Below, in pieces: positions 24,731 through 38,471 of a stretch of 64,000 nt of DNA; position 1 is the stretch's first letter, and the number at the start of each line of letters is the position of its first letter. The position numbers and the translations under genes are program-made. The stretch spans positions 235,135,135 to 235,199,134 of the forward strand of contig OY856186.1 of assembly GCA_963693315.1 (NCBI GenBank). Reading direction: 5' to 3'. A model generated the notes under the pieces. That model did no database searches. It was not told where the DNA came from and was given only the letters and a program-made list of their open reading frames with translations. The DNA comes from Diogma glabrata (lineage: Eukaryota; Arthropoda; Insecta; Diptera; Cylindrotomidae).

Positions 24731-25423
24731 TGTAACCCGCGCGAAGCGTGCTACGAGTAATTTCCACTCGTTTAGAGGCCTTGATGCGATCTGGGGCTCT
24801 GGCTAGTTTCAGGCGTGGGCGTGGGAGATGATTCAAGGCTTAAACGTGTGATTAAAGATCGCAGGGAATGGGGAGGTAGGGGATAAGACAGTGACGACAT
24901 AAGATAATATCCGGACAGCAAAAAAAAAAACTTCACTACATCATATTAATAAACAACAAAACAAAAGAAATTAGGAATTACCAACTAACATGATATTTAT
25001 TAAACAAAACAACGTGATTTGTATTCTAAATAAATCATTATTAAAAATTTCAATTATCGGATTTAAAGATTGGTATAATAAATTAGATTTAAACTAAATT
25101 TAAAGAAAATTAAATTTTAAGTATTTAAGAATTAAAAAAAATTTAATTTTTAAAAAAACTATTTCTTTTCAATTATGCTCGAAACTAGATATCAATTAGA
25201 AAAATTAATAATTAAATAAATCAAAAAAAACCTGATTTAACTAGTTTCCCGCCAATTCTTTGTCCTCCAAGCGCTTGTGGAAACCTGAATTTAGCTGAAA
25301 GAAACTACAAAAGAAATAGAGAGAAAAATTGAATTACAAAAAGAAATTAAATAAATTCAACATAAAAATAATTTAATAAAAATTAAAAACTATGTAATGC
25401 ATTGTTAATTTAGGTTATAAAAA
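24731..25423 (-). mobile_element. G1 LTR, truncated copy (L1)
   Basis: It starts at TGTAACCCGCGCGAAGCG, the outer terminus of the G1 LTR, and matches the first ~690 bp of L2 almost exactly. It then jumps at AGGTTATAAA into a piece of the CACTA element. A truncated LTR ending in another repeat could reflect recombination at the shared ATAAA, or an assembly join. Confidence 0.7.
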
Positions 25424-26300
25424 CCATATAAAAATTAAATATATCTTTTGTCCAAAAAGACATTTCATAATCAACTAACTGATATTTGTCAACTCCTAAA
25501 ATAAGTTCGAAGTGTGAGGAGCTAGATCATGTTAAAAAACTTCACAAAAAAAATCTCAATTTCGAGAAAAATCATATAAAAATAAAATACAACTTTTGTA
25601 AAAAAAAAGACATTTCATAATCAACTAACTGATATTTTCCAACTCCTAAAATAAGTCCGAGGTGGAAGGAGCTAGATCATGTCAAAAAATTTCACAAAAA
25701 AAATCTCAATTTCGAGAAAAATCATATACAAATAAAATACAACTTTTGTCAAAAAAAGACATTTCATAATCAACTAACTGATATTTTCCAACTACTAAAA
25801 TAATTCCGAAGTAGGAGGAGTTAGATCTAATACGAAAACAACCTATATATAAATTAATTATGTTGCAGAGTTTAAATTATTCTTATAGTTAAATTTTTTT
25901 CCAAATTTTGAGTTTTGACTTTCCTTATAGGCTCTAAGAAATTAAAAAAAATTAGTGTCTTTATTTGTTCAAAATTTATGGTGTTGAAAATGGAAAAATT
26001 TAAAAAAAACGTGAATTTTTCGTATTTTTTCAACTTTTATCGACTGTAACTTCCAGAATCCTTAACGGATTTTTACAAAATATAACTCAAAATGTTTGTT
26101 GGCATATTTACTATGCACTTGTTTTATTAATATGCTTAACTTGTTTGTTTTGTAAAATATGAGACCCAAAAACCGAAACAACATTTTTGATCACCGAAAA
26201 AAATTGGTTTTCGTGAATATCTCAAAAACAAGAGCTAACCAAAAAAAATGAATATGATATTCGTGTTCTGAAGGTCCAAATCTATAAGAAAAGTTGGGTT
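25421..26300. mobile_element. Partial second copy of the CACTA-ended element
   Basis: Near-identical to 20263-21145: the last three subrepeats plus most of the right terminal arm, stopping at AAAAGTTGGGTT where the run of N begins. The true end, some 43 bp further, is not visible. Confidence 0.85.
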
Positions 26301-26500
26301 NNNNNNNNNNNNNNNNNNNNNNNNNNNNNNNNNNNNNNNNNNNNNNNNNNNNNNNNNNNNNNNNNNNNNNNNNNNNNNNNNNNNNNNNNNNNNNNNNNNN
26401 NNNNNNNNNNNNNNNNNNNNNNNNNNNNNNNNNNNNNNNNNNNNNNNNNNNNNNNNNNNNNNNNNNNNNNNNNNNNNNNNNNNNNNNNNNNNNNNNNNNN
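26301..26500. other. Assembly gap (200 N)
   Basis: Exactly 200 undetermined bases, a conventional placeholder size. The flanks are a transposon arm on the left and (TA)n on the right, both hard to assemble. Confidence 0.98.
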
Positions 26501-26542
<42 letters not shown>

Positions 26543-26543
<1 letters not shown>

Positions 26544-26884
26544 CCTGTGAATTGAAGTAGCCTGTATCAATACTGCTACAGATGTGCTCGGATATCAAGA
26601 CAAGTCCCGCAAACCATGGATTAGCGATGATACTTGGAAGAAAATTGAAGAACGTCGACAGCTCAAGGTGCAACAATGTCACCAAAACACAACTGAAGCG
26701 CAGAGCAAATATGAAAGTACAGCTAAACAAGTGAAAAAGATGGCAAGGAATGATCGCAGAAAATACACAGAAGACATTCTCAAGACTGCTGAAACAGCAG
26801 CCGCAAATAGAAATTTGCGCACGCTACATCAATGCGTAAGAAAGGTCACAAACAAGTACACGTGTACCCCACCAATAAAGAATG
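26543..26884 (+). pseudogene. RTE-like fragment (EN-RT linker), copy 2
   Basis: The same block as 24390-24730, with one extra A, so the frame runs without break from the [17 protein letters not shown] stretch to PPIKNV. It is preceded by (TA)n (26501-26542) and followed at once by the G1 LTR at 26885. No endonuclease or RT catalytic motifs are present, so it is a fragment. The near-identity with copy 1 suggests either a recent duplication or one locus represented twice. Confidence 0.65.
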
Positions 26885-28656
26885 TGTAACCCGCGCGAAG
26901 CGTGCTACGAGTAATTTCCACTCGTTTAGAGGCCTTGATGCGATCTGGGGCTCTGGCTAGTTTCAGGCGTGGGCGTGGGAGATGATTCAAGGCTTAAACG
27001 TGTGATTAAAGATCGCAGGGAATGGGGAGGTAGGGGATAAGACAGTGACGACATAAGATAATATCCGGACAGCAAAAAAAAAAACTTCACTACATCATAT
27101 TAATAAACAACAAAACAAAAGAAATTAGGAATTACCAACTAACATGATATTTATTAAACAAAACAACGTGATTTGTATTCTAAATAAATCATTATTAAAA
27201 ATTTCAATTATCGGATTTAAAGATTGGTATAATAAATTAGATTTAAACTAAATTTAAAGAAAATTAAATTTTAAGTATTTAAGAATTAAAAAAAATTTAA
27301 TTTTTAAAAAAACTATTTCTTTTCAATTATGCTCGAAACTAGATATCAATTAGAAAAATTAATAATTAAATAAATCAAAAAAAACCTGATTTAACTAGTT
27401 TCCCGCCAATTCTTTGTCCTCCAAGCGCTTGTGGAAACCTGAATTTAGCTGAAAGAAACTACAAAAGAAATAGAGAGAAAAATTGAATTACAAAAAGAAA
27501 TTAAATAAATTCAACATAAAAATAATTTAATAAAAATTAAAAACTATGTAATGCATTGTTAATTTAGGTTATAAAAATTAATCGAATATACTTCATTGTT
27601 CTATATCACCAGAAGATGTGTCCTACAAACTTAGATATGGCTCCGTGCTGAATGTAATTGAATGTTTGTTGAATATAGTTTAATAATCAAATCCAAATTG
27701 ACAACCAGCCCACCTAATCAATTGATTGACAACCAGCAACTCAAATTCAAATTCTCAAAGTAACTAATTTGTTGAAGTTCTTGATTAAAATTCCAGATCT
27801 AAACTACATTAACTTAGGCTAGATTGCAGACAGCATTATTTTCTATAGAGCACCATAAATTTGTTCCACTTTCATCAATTAATAGTTTTCCAATAATAGT
27901 TTTCAAATTAGTTCGTCTTTGGTTCAAATTAGTATTTTTCCGTAACATCAAACATAATATTCATCCCGCTAATATAAAATTGTATAGCAGTATATCAAAA
28001 GCTGATATAAAAAAGGTTGATTTATAAATTGCCGTTACAGCTGTAATTGAAATCAACTTTATGACGAGGTTTCTTAAATAAAATTGAAAACTCAATGGGT
28101 TTCACATCAACCATAAAAAAAACCTTTAACTTTAATTTTTAGTTTTGGATTATTTTTCTAGTTTAAGTTAAGTTAATCACAGTTTTTCTTGAACTATCTA
28201 CGTATATTCTCTAACTAAATTATTTTCCTATTTTTCACTATAACAAATTACACTCAAGGCTCAATATGAAAAGCTCAATTTTATTTAATTAAAATTAATT
28301 TATTTAACACAAACATCTGTTAATCAGACTTGATTTACACAATACAAATTTTAATACATGTTATCTCTTTGAAGGTAAAAATAATTATCCCGGAATAATT
28401 CAACAACAAAAATGTTTTCCGTATGATCAAAAAAATAGAACCTTATAATTCCAATATGTTTATTAATAAAAGCAAATTATTTTATTTAATTGTAATATCT
28501 TTTCTTTAGGACCTTTTTCATAGAAATTATTAATGTGAAAAGAATATCAGGTTTGTTAAAATGAAAAATATATGTTTTGTTGAAGCGAAGGAAAGTTTTT
28601 TTTCAAAAATAATTATATTGGCGTAATTCATTGTAATCCCGAAAAAGGGGGTTACA
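26885..28656 (-). mobile_element. G1 LTR (L2), 3' LTR of G1a
   Basis: In sense (minus) orientation it begins TGTAACCCCC at 28656 and ends GGGTTACA at 26885, giving perfect 8-bp inverted tips. Length is 1772 bp. It is followed on the coding side by the C-terminal end of G1a pol. A small internal duplication (ATTGACAACCAGC, around 27697-27740) distinguishes it from L3. Confidence 0.85.
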
Positions 28657-28733
28657 AATCGTGGTGCTGCCCTACGACCCATGAGATGTCTCAAGCCGGG
28701 CAAAATATTTAAAATAAAGGATTAGAGGAAAAA

Positions 28734-29059
28734 CTAAACATGCTTCTCGTATGAATTTTGAATATCTTTCAGGTGATATACGCCTAAGTTGTTACCTTTT
28801 TCGTCCACACAACGATATGCAACATTTCCGATCCTCTCTTTAATTATTGCTTTGGTGAACTTTGGTGCGAGCTTTGCCGAGAATCTTTTTGTGGCATCGC
28901 TCTGAGGAAAATTTCTGACATATACTGAATGTCCCACAGGAAATGACCTTTGACGACTCCGCAAGTTATATTGCTTGGCATGCTGTTGTGACGATTGTTT
29001 TAACCTTTCCATTATGTTATTTCTCATTATTTCAAGGTGCGTTGAAGGATTCAATGTAC
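28734..29059 (-). pseudogene. pol: G1a pol, C-terminal fragment
   Basis: It encodes the last ~107 residues of the G1 integrase, from NPSTHLEIMRNN through YNLRSRQRSFPVG and YRCVDEKGNNLGVYHL to the final EKHV stop. The open frame continues upstream only by reading into the adjacent LTR. It is cut at 29059/29060, where the G1b LTR starts inside the codons for the TLNPS region, so G1b appears inserted into G1a. The rest of G1a is not found on the far side of G1b. Confidence 0.85.
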
Positions 29060-30814
29060 TGTAACCCGCGCGAAGCGTGCTACGAGTAATTTCCACTCGT
29101 TTAGAGGCCTTGATGCGATCTGGGGCTCTGGCTAGTTTCAGGCGTGGGCGTGGGAGATGATTCAAGGCTTAAACGTGTGATTAAAGATCGCAGGGAATGG
29201 GGAGGTAGGGGATAAGACAGTGACGACATAAGATAATATCCGGACAGCAAAAAAAAAAAACTTCACTACATCATATTAATAAACAACAAAACAAAAGAAA
29301 TTAGGAATTACCAACTAACATGATATTTATTAAACAAAACAACGTGATTTGTATTCTAAATAAATCATTATTAAAAATTTCAATTATCGGATTTAAAGAT
29401 TGGTATAATAAATTAGATTTAAACTAAATTTAAAGAAAATTAAATTTTAAGTATTTAAGAATTAAAAAAAATTTAATTTTTAAAAAAACTATTTCTTTTC
29501 AATTATGCTCGAAACTAGATATCAATTAGAAAAATTAATAATTAAATAAATCAAAAAAACCTGATTTAACTAGTTTCCCGCCAATTCTTTGTCCTCCAAG
29601 CGCTTGTGGAAACCTGAATTTAGCTGAAAGAAACTACAAAAGAAATAGAGAGAAAAATTGAATTACAAAAAGAAATTAAATAAATTCAACATAAAAATAA
29701 TTTAATAAAAATTAAAAACTATGTAATGCATTGTTAATTTAGGTTATAAAAATTAATCGAATATACTTCATTGTTCTATATCACCAGAAGATGTGTCCTA
29801 CAAACTTAGATATGGCTCCGTGCTGAATGTAATTGAATGTTTGTTGAATATAGTTTAATAATCAAATCCAAATTAGTAATGAAAGAAAACTTTAATAGTA
29901 ATGATGACGACAACCAGCAACTCAAATTCAAATTCTCAAAGTAACTAATTTGTTGAAGTTCTTGATTAAAATTCCAGATCTAAACTACATTAACTTAGGC
30001 TAGATTGCAGACAGCATTATTTTCTATAGAGCACCATAAATTTGTTCCACTTTCATCAATTAATAGTTTTCCAATAATAGTTTTCAAATTAGTTCGTCTT
30101 TGGTTCAAATTAGTATTTTTCCGTAACATCAAACATAATATTCATCCCGCTAATATAAAATTGTATAGTATTGTATTGTAATAGTATTGTATTGTATTGT
30201 AATTGAAATCAACTTTATGACGAGGTTTCTTAAATAAAATTGAAAACTCAATGGGTTTCACATCAACCATAAAAAAAACCTTTAACTTTAATTTTTAGTT
30301 TTGGATTATTTTTCTAGTTTAAGTTAAGTTAATCACAGTTTTTCTTGAACTATCTACGTATATTCTCTAACTAAATTATTTTCCTATTTTTCACTATAAC
30401 AAATTACACTCAAGGCTCAATATGAAAAGCTCAATTTTATTTAATTAAAATTAATTTATTTAACACAAACATCTGTTAATCAGACTTGATTTACACAATA
30501 CAAATTTTAATACATGTTATCTCTTTGAAGGTAAAAATAATTATCCCGGAATAATTAACAACAAAAATGTTTTCCGTATGATCAAAAAAAAATAGAACCT
30601 TATAATTCCAATATATTTATTAATAAAAGCAAATTATTTTATTTAATTGTAATATCTTTTCTTTAGGACCTTTTTCATAGAAATTATTTATGTGAAAAGA
30701 ATATCAGGTTTGTTAAAATGAAAAATATATGTTTTGTTGAAGCGAACGAAAGTTTTTTTTTCAAAAATAATTATATTGGCGTAATTCATTGTAATCCCCA
30801 AAAAGGGGGTTACA
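29060..30814 (-). mobile_element. G1 LTR (L3), 3' LTR of G1b
   Basis: 1755 bp with the same TGTAACCC...GGGTTACA tips as L2. It differs from L2 by an AATAGTAATGATGACG segment near 29880-29910 and a short TATTG repeat (30165-30200). Three different outer flanks (26884, 29059, 42018) meet the LTR at the same base, which confirms this as the element's terminus. Confidence 0.85.
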
Positions 30815-30891
30815 AATCGTGGTGCTGCCCTACGACCCATGAGAAGTCTCAAGTCGGGCAAAATATTTAAAATAGAGGATTAGAGGAAAAA

Positions 30892-33800
30892 CTAAACATG
30901 CTTCTCGTATGAATTTTGAATATCTTTCAGGTGATATACGCCTAAGTTGTTACCTTTTTCGTCCACACAACGATATGCAACATTTCCGATCCTCTCTTTA
31001 ATTATTGCTTTGATGAACTTTGGTGCGAGCTTTGCCGAGAATCTTTTTGTGGCATCGCTCTGAGGAAAATTTCTGACATATACTGAATGTCCCACAGAAA
31101 ATGGCCTTTGACGACTCCGCAAGTTATATTGCTTGGCATGCTGTTGTGACGATTGTTTTAACCTTTCCATTATGTTATTTCTCATTATTTCAAGGTGCGT
31201 TGAAGGATTCAATGTTTCTACTTCCGATTCGCCTAGACACTGAAGTTCACGTAAAACCTGGTACTGATCACCATGGTTAATCATATGTCGACCAAACAGA
31301 GCGTAATATGGGCTTTTTCCAATAGAATCATGTAACGCTGTTCGCAGTGCACCTCCAATTTCATCCAAATGAGCATCCCACTCACGATGATCTGTTTTTA
31401 AATAGGAACGTATTGCTGATAATAAGGTTCGATTTACTCGTTCCGATGAATTCGATTGGGGGCTGTATTTTGGAGTTAGAATATGTGCAATATTTAGTTT
31501 TGACAGAAAGGACTTAAAATTTTTAGAAATAAACTATTTCCCGCTATCAGAAACAATAGATTCTGGTACACCAAATAAGTTGAAAATCCGTTTCTGTAAA
31601 ACTTGTATTGCTGTCTGTGTTGTAGCTGATCTTAAAGGTTCTAGGATGACAAATTTACTAAAATGATCAATAACTACCATTACATAACAAAATCCCAATC
31701 GAGTTCTTGGATATGGGCCAAGAAAGTCAATAAATATACGTTGCCAAGGAATAGTAGGTAAGCGAAAGCTTCCCATTGGAGGTCGTGTGGAATAATTAGG
31801 AGCTTTACATGTTTTGCAAATATTACAGTTATTTACATATTCCTTGACATTTCTAAACATACTGGGCCAGTAGTACAAACGACGCAAACGCTCAAACGTC
31901 TTTTCAATGCCAGCGTAGCCAGCTGAAGGAGAATCGTGATGTGATTTTAAAATTTCAGGTACTAAAACTTCAGGAACGTACAAACGATACAAAGGATCAG
32001 CCAAATCATCACTATTATTTGTTTTGATGAAAACCCTTCCATCTCGTACAACCAAATTACATTTTTGTGATAAATTCCTAACTTTTTCGACAAGACTCAC
32101 ATAATCAGAAGACCGAAATGCATCATCGTTTAGGCATAGAGACTCAACTGTTTCTTTTGTTAACGCTTCAGATGAAAAGGTTCGAGAGAGAGCATCTGGA
32201 ACAACGTTTTTCTTCCCTTCTCTATGAATGATTCTGAAATTAAATCCTTGGAGCTTCAAACTCTAACGAGCTAAACGTCCTGTTAGGTCTTTTTGTTGAT
32301 TCAACCACTGAAGACTTGCATGGTCGCTAATTATGACAAACTCGTAACCTTCAATATACGGTCTAAATTTCTTTACACTTAATACGGCCGCATAACATTC
32401 CGACTCAGTGATGTTATAATTTCTTTGAGATCGGTTTAATTTTCTCGAAAAGAATGCGATGGGGTGATCGAATCCTTCATCATCCTTCTGAAACAGAACA
32501 CTACCAACTCCACTCTTTGACGCATCACATTGTATATAAAAAGGGCGTTGGAAATCAGGATGAACCAAAACGGGGGCAGACGTCAGTTTATTTTTGATAT
32601 CGTCAAATGCATTCTGACAGGCATCAGACCATAGAAATTTTTTCTTACCGAGTAGATCGGTTAGCGGAGAGGCAATTGAAGCGTAGTTTGGGATAAAACG
32701 GGAATACCAACCCGACATGCCCAGAAATCTCCGAACATGGCGAGGAGTTTTAGGAATAGGAAATGACACAACCGCATCTACCTTTCCTGGATCAGCCTGT
32801 AAGCGACCACCACCAACAACAAATCCCAAGTAGCGTGTGTATGTGAGACAAAATTTGCTTTTTTCAATGTTTATGGTAAGATTAGCCTGCCTTAAACGTT
32901 GTGCTACTTCAGAAAGAAGTAGTAAATGTTCATCCAGCGTAGCTGATATGACAAGCAAATCGTCTAAGTACACGAATACTTGATCATGGAGTTGGTGCGG
33001 TATTACTTTATCCATCAGTTTACACATTGTCTGTGGTGCGTTGCACAGTCCAAACGGCATAACCGTGAACTGGTACAATGGCCGACCAGGAACTGTAAAT
33101 GCTGTCTTTTCTCGGGATGCAGGATCAAGAGGGATCTGCCAGAATGCATCTTTCAAATCAATTGTACTGATAAAATGCGTGTCTTTTAAGCGACTTAAAA
33201 GACTGTCAATTATTGGTAACCCATACGCATCCTTAACGGTGACGTCATTTAGTTTACGTGCGTCCAGGCAAAACCTTTTTTTTCCATTAGCTTTGCTGAC
33301 CATCGTGACAGGATTATTCCAGGAACTGGAACTTTCCTCGATGACCCTCAAAGCTAACATCCTATCTATTTCATCGTAGAGCTCTTTTTGAACGACAGGA
33401 GACACGGGATAAAATCGCTGTTTTATAGGTTTAGCCTGGCCCACCTCGATGTAGTGACTGAGGAGAAGTGTCCTACCAAGACCCTCACGAGCAAACGAAG
33501 GAAAAGATTTAACAATATAATGTAGCTTAGTAGATTCAGCAGGATTAAGTAAGTGTTGATCTGGAAGTGGTAGAGAAGGAGGCGTATTAAGTGTAAGGTC
33601 TGCAATAATTTGAAGTTTAATATTAAAGAGTTTCCAAAAATCTATTCCCAGGTAAAGTTGCTGGCTTAACCCAGGTGCGATAAATATTCTCATCATACGT
33701 TGTTTTCCAGCGTATGAAACGAAAGCTCTAATATGACCTAAAATTCGTTGTGCTTCACCAGAAGCCGTAGAAAGTAGTGTAGGTTGATTGTAGAAGCGAA

Positions 33801-34209
33801 TGCCTGAGTTTTTCAAAAATTGTTCAGAACTTTTTCCAAGAACCGTTATGCTAGCACCGCTATCAAGTAAGCCTCGTAAAGGGATACCAGCTATTTCAAC
33901 ATCAGCATAAGGGCGATCGTCTAATCCATCAACAATACAAGCAGCAGCCACAGATTTCTTAATAGAGCGACGCAAGCGGAAGTATTTGATATTTCGTGAG
34001 ATTTTGTTTGATTTGGTTTGAAATTTTGAAGGGTTTGAAATTATATTGTTTGAAATTATTTTTGGGTGTTTTTCGAAAGTCGCCGGTAGAACTCTGGATC
34101 GGTATTCGATGCTGTTTCTTCCATCCGGGGTCTCTGGTTGGGAATTTGTGAAGTAATCGGGAAGGGTTGACTCCCAATTCGCACCTCCCTCCTCATGTTT
34201 CCCTGACAC
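30892..34209 (-). pseudogene. pol: G1b pol: protease-RT-RNase H-integrase, two amber stops
   Basis: Domains run in Ty3/gypsy order. The aspartic protease DSGAS is near 33858-33875. RT shows [23 protein letters not shown] and YLDD near 32965. RNase H has IQCDASKSG and TESECYA. The integrase has an HHCC zinc domain (HHDS...CNICKTC) and a core. Two in-frame TAG codons interrupt it: one replaces the Trp of ARWSLKLQ (32263-32265), the other the Gln after the second catalytic Asp (31534-31536). The conserved SDNGK is changed to SDSGK. Otherwise the frame is open to the EKHV stop. The N-terminus overlaps gag in the -1 frame, as in an element using -1 frameshifting. Confidence 0.85.
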
Positions 34210-35422
34210 TTAGTGCAATATTCAAATATGATGTCAGACTGGCCACATCCTTGACAAAAAACATGTTGAAGTTCGTTGGGACAGTGATAGTACAAATGTC
34301 CATGTACACCACAATTCCAACACTTGACTTTCTCAAACAACTGTTTAGGAAATACCAATGGCGGATATTTATTAACTGGAGAATTATATGAAGGGTTAAA
34401 CGCTGAAACATTAGGCTGTGAAAGAAATTGTTGAGGCATATGCGATTGAAAAACAATAGGAGGAGGATTTTCATAGATTAGACCATCCATTTCATGTACT
34501 TGGCGAGTACGAGGATCGACAGGTCGATTGAAGAAGGTGGGTCTTGATCCAAAATTAATTTGCCGTTCAGGAACAAAAGCTAATTGCCTCCAGGTTGACT
34601 CGATTGAAACGCATTCGTCAAACAGTTCCGAAGAAGTTTGAAATCTTTTTCCTGCTAGTCTTTCTTTTAATCCAGTTCTCATGTTGCCATGTAGAATTAA
34701 CATCAACTCGAAGTCATTCAGAGGAGCAGACAACGAAAGAGTCAGCTCAGAGATTGCAGTAAAAAAATCTTGAAAAGTTTCTTCAGATTGTTGCTTTCTC
34801 CCGCAAATTGACTGCCGAACATCGAAATCGTTACGCGTGTCTTGAAATTGTTTTCTCATTGCTGTGCTAAGCTCTGACCAAGATCTAGGGTGGTTTGTTT
34901 CCTTGTAAGACCAATACCAGTTCAAAGCTTTGCCTTTTAGCAAATGTTGAATATCAGTAAGTAGTGTACATTCAGGTAGATTATATGAGGACGCGTTAGT
35001 TTCGACTCTATACAAAAATCGTTCCACATTGAGTCCGGTTTTCGAGCCATCGAAATATAAATTCCAATGATGAACAATTGACGGTCTACATGAATTATCA
35101 GACATAGAAGAAGTACGGTTATTAAATTCTCGAGAGTTGTGCATATTATGATAATTTGGACTGGAAGTAACTAGACCACTTTCAACAGTAGTAGGGGCTC
35201 CAACAATGTTTTCTAATGCTGTAGGATTTAACTGCGATACTTTTGCAATCTGTTGCTGCAACAATAGTTGATCTTTCATCAAATCATCGGTGTAGGTTGG
35301 GTTATTATTATCTACTGAAATTGGCATCTGATGCTTTGTCGTATCGGCAAAAGGTGTAGATAAGCTAGACAAAGCAGTGTTCGTATTTGAAGATGTAATT
35401 GTTAAATCTGGTTGTTTCAAAA
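34056..35422 (-). pseudogene. gag: G1b gag, 5'-truncated
   Basis: The Gag capsid region (YFDGSKTGLNVERFLYRVET ... KGKALNWYW) is followed by a zinc knuckle CWNCGVHGHLYYHC (CX2CX4HX4C) and a second Cys cluster CQGCGQ...CTKC. It terminates at 34056-34058, inside pol. Compared with G1c it lacks the first several hundred bases of gag. Homology ends at TTTTGAAAC (35422), where it abuts a leader-like sequence. Confidence 0.8.
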
Positions 35423-36327
35423 CAGTTGGCGCCCAAAATAACGGTCAAATAACCGGTTTCTACAATTCTTACAGCTCACAATATTTATTGTTCAACATTT
35501 TCGTTTCAATTTTCGATTAAAACTCTATCAATGTATTAGTCTTTATATGTTAATACGGTTTATTATAATCTCATAGATACAACATAACGATAAAGTTACA
35601 TCTAACGATTAAAAGCGGTTGATTGAAATATCTATTAATTTAATGTTTTGATTTTCTTTTCCAGTTTGTTTTTGTCGTAATTTTTGTTATGAATGCTCAC
35701 ATTAGTTTCCACTTTTGGTGTTTTGACTCCTAGTGTTGGTTAGCATTTAGTAACTAAATTTAAGTCCAGTTTCTTATATTTAAGTTCTTTTATAATCCAA
35801 TCCACTTTGTTTCGATTTGAAGCAACTTATTAAGAAACTAGGTCCTTTTTGGAAAACTTTCGTTATTAGCCGATTGGACCAATTGTTGAATCAATACGTA
35901 TTACTTTTTTTATTCCATTTTTCAACCCTATTCTCATCCTTTTTAAAAAATCGCTTTCTTGGCAGTGAAGATATAGGACATTATCTGGACATATATTTTA
36001 CATACATCATTATTTTTTCTGTTGTTAGTGAAACTGAATTTCACTTCTAAAAATCCAAAATCGAATTTTTTTTATTATTATTATTTGAGAAACAATAAGA
36101 TTTAGTTTCTTTTAATTGTTTCTTGCAAATGTAATTTATATTAACATATTAATAGAATTTATATTAACATTTTTTTTTTGCATTATTTAAATTATATTAT
36201 ACTTGTTGTTTGTTCTATTTAAATAGAGGTTTGATTGTTTTTTCTAATTATTTGATATTTTTATCATAACATCACATTTCACATTATTTCTTACTATATA
36301 TCTTAGAATTGTTTTTTTTCAATCAAA
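35423..36327 (+). other. Spacer between head-to-head G1b and G1c; possible G1c leader
   Basis: The plus strand begins with TTGGCGCCCAAAATAACGG (35425-35443), which looks like a retrotransposon primer-binding site (TGGCGCC core) just upstream of ~880 bp of AT-rich leader ending at the G1c gag ATG. The G1 LTR that should precede it is absent; G1b gag lies there instead. TTGGCGCCCAA is palindromic, so the PBS could belong to either element. No coding sequence is recognised. Confidence 0.4.
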
Positions 36328-38471
36328 ATGGATCCTCAACTCCTCGAGCCTGATGAGTTGAAAATAGAATGCGAAATTAGAAATATTAAAGGCTTGCAAT
36401 CAGTTCAGTTATCTTTGCTTAAACATTACTTAGAAGAAGAAGCAATTGGTAATGAGATTGCACCAAAGTCTGCTCATGCCGCTGCACGTTCAAATCCTAA
36501 AAGGGAAGTTGCATTGGTGCGCAAAAAAATTAATTGAAATACAAGAATCTTTTAAAGATTCATTAAAATCACCATCCGATCATCTAGATTTAATTCTTTC
36601 GGCTATGAAATCACGTGTGCAACATTTCCGATCTCGTCTATTGCGAATTTCAATCTCACCAGCCGTTGCCGAGGAATACCCTCCGACCATTAATCTTTGC
36701 GATGAGATGGTACATACATTAAACGAAGTGTCTGTAGAAAGTTCTGATTTAAATGAATCAATTAAAAAACTGGATGACGGCTAAAGTTATTATTCATAAT
36801 GTGGAAGAAAGGTCTGAATCTGAACAAGATAATATTTCAGGTGCTGCATCTTATATTGGAACCATTCCCAAGCAACCACCGCTCTCTTCTGTATCAAATC
36901 AGTCTTCTTCTACTTGTCCAGTCGTTTCTCAACAAACATTTTTGAACCCTTCTATTCAGCCAAACTCATTTGCTGATAACGTTGTTCATACCTCCGATGT
37001 CAACCTACATTCTAATTCAGTTCGTTTTAGCGAATTTCCATTAAAAATTGCACCTTCAACTTCTGGTGATAAATTACCTTATTTTAAAAGAATTCCGCCA
37101 CCTATTTTGAAACAACCAGATTTAACAATTACATCTTCAAATACGAACACTGCTTTGTCTAGCTTATCTACGCCTTTTGCCGATACGACAAAGCATCAGA
37201 TGCCAATTTCAGTAGATAATAATAACCCAATCTACACCGATGATTTGATGAAAGATCAACTATTGTTGCAGCAACTGATTGCAAAAGTATCGCAGTTAAA
37301 TCCTACAGCATTAGAAAACATTGTTGGAGCCCCTACTACTGTTGAAAGTGGTCTAGTTACTTCCAGTCCAAATTATCATAATATGCACAACTCTCGAGAA
37401 TTTAATAACCGTACTTCTTCTATGTCTGATAATTCATGTAGACCGTCAATTGTTCATCATTGGAATTTATATTTCGATGGCTCGAAAACCGGACTCAATG
37501 TGGAACGATTTTTGTATAGAGTCGAAACTAACGCGTCCTCATATAATCTACCTGAATGTAGACTACTTACTGATATTCAACATTTGCTAAAAGGCAAAGC
37601 TTTGAACTGGTATTGGTCTTACAAGGAAACAAACCACCCTAGATCTTGGTCAGAGCTTAGCACAGCAATGAGAAAACAATTTCAAGACACGCGTAACGAT
37701 TTCGATGTTCGGCAGTCAATTTGCGGGAGAAAGCAACAATCTGAAGAAACTTTTCAAGATTTTTTTACTGCAATCTCTGAGCTGACTCTTTCGTTGTCTG
37801 CTCCTCTGAATGACTTCGAGTTGATGTTAATTCTACATGGCAACATGAGAACTGGATTAAAAGAAAGACTAGCAGGAAAAAGATTTCAAACTTCTTCGGA
37901 ACTGTTTGACGAATGCGTTTCAATCGAGTCAACCTGGAGGCAATTAGCTTTTGTTCCTGAACGGCAAATTAATTTTGGATCAAGACCCACCTTCTTCAAT
38001 CGACCTGTCGATCCTCGTACTCGCCAAGTACATGAAATGGATGGTCTAATCTATGAAAATCCTCCTCCTATTGTTTTTCAATCGCATATGCCTCAACAAT
38101 TTCTTTCACAGCCTAATGTTTCAGCTTTTAACCCTTCATATAATTCTCCAGTTAATAAATATCCGCCATTGGTATTTCCTAAACAGTTGTTTGAGAAAGT
38201 CAAGTGTTGGAATTGTGGTGTACATGGACATTTGTACTATCACTGTCCCAACGAACTTCAACATGTTGTTTGTCAAGGATGTGGCCAGTCTGACATCATA
38301 TTTGAATATTGCACTAAGTGTCAGGGAAACATGAGGAGGGAGGTGCGAATTGGGAGTCAACCCTTCCCGATTACTTCACAAATTCCCAACCAGAGACCCC
38401 GGATGGAAGAAACAGCATCGAATACCGATCCAGAGTTCTACCGGCGACTTTCGAAAAACACCCAAAAATAA
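36328..38471 (+). pseudogene. gag: G1c gag, with two apparent frameshifts
   Basis: It starts at ATG 36328 (MDPQLLEPDELKIE). It leaves frame at a run of seven A near 36523-36529 and again near 36770-36785, then stays open to TAA 38469-38471. The N-terminal third is helical and charged, followed by a Ser/Pro-rich linker. Next come the capsid region (WNLYFDGSKTGLNVERFLYR, RKQFQDTRNDFDVRQSI), the CCHC knuckle at about 38205-38250 and the second Cys cluster. This is the only G1 copy in the window with the gag 5' half, so the two shifts cannot be checked against a sibling. They may be true mutations or homopolymer errors. Confidence 0.75.

Noticed and set aside
26191..26730. Open frames running through the gap
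   Set aside because: They consist mainly of undetermined bases and (TA)n.
33041..33379. 112-codon plus-strand frame opposite G1b pol, with equivalents at 39138-39476 and 52352-52690
   Set aside because: Antisense shadow of the conserved RT; it recurs because the RT recurs.
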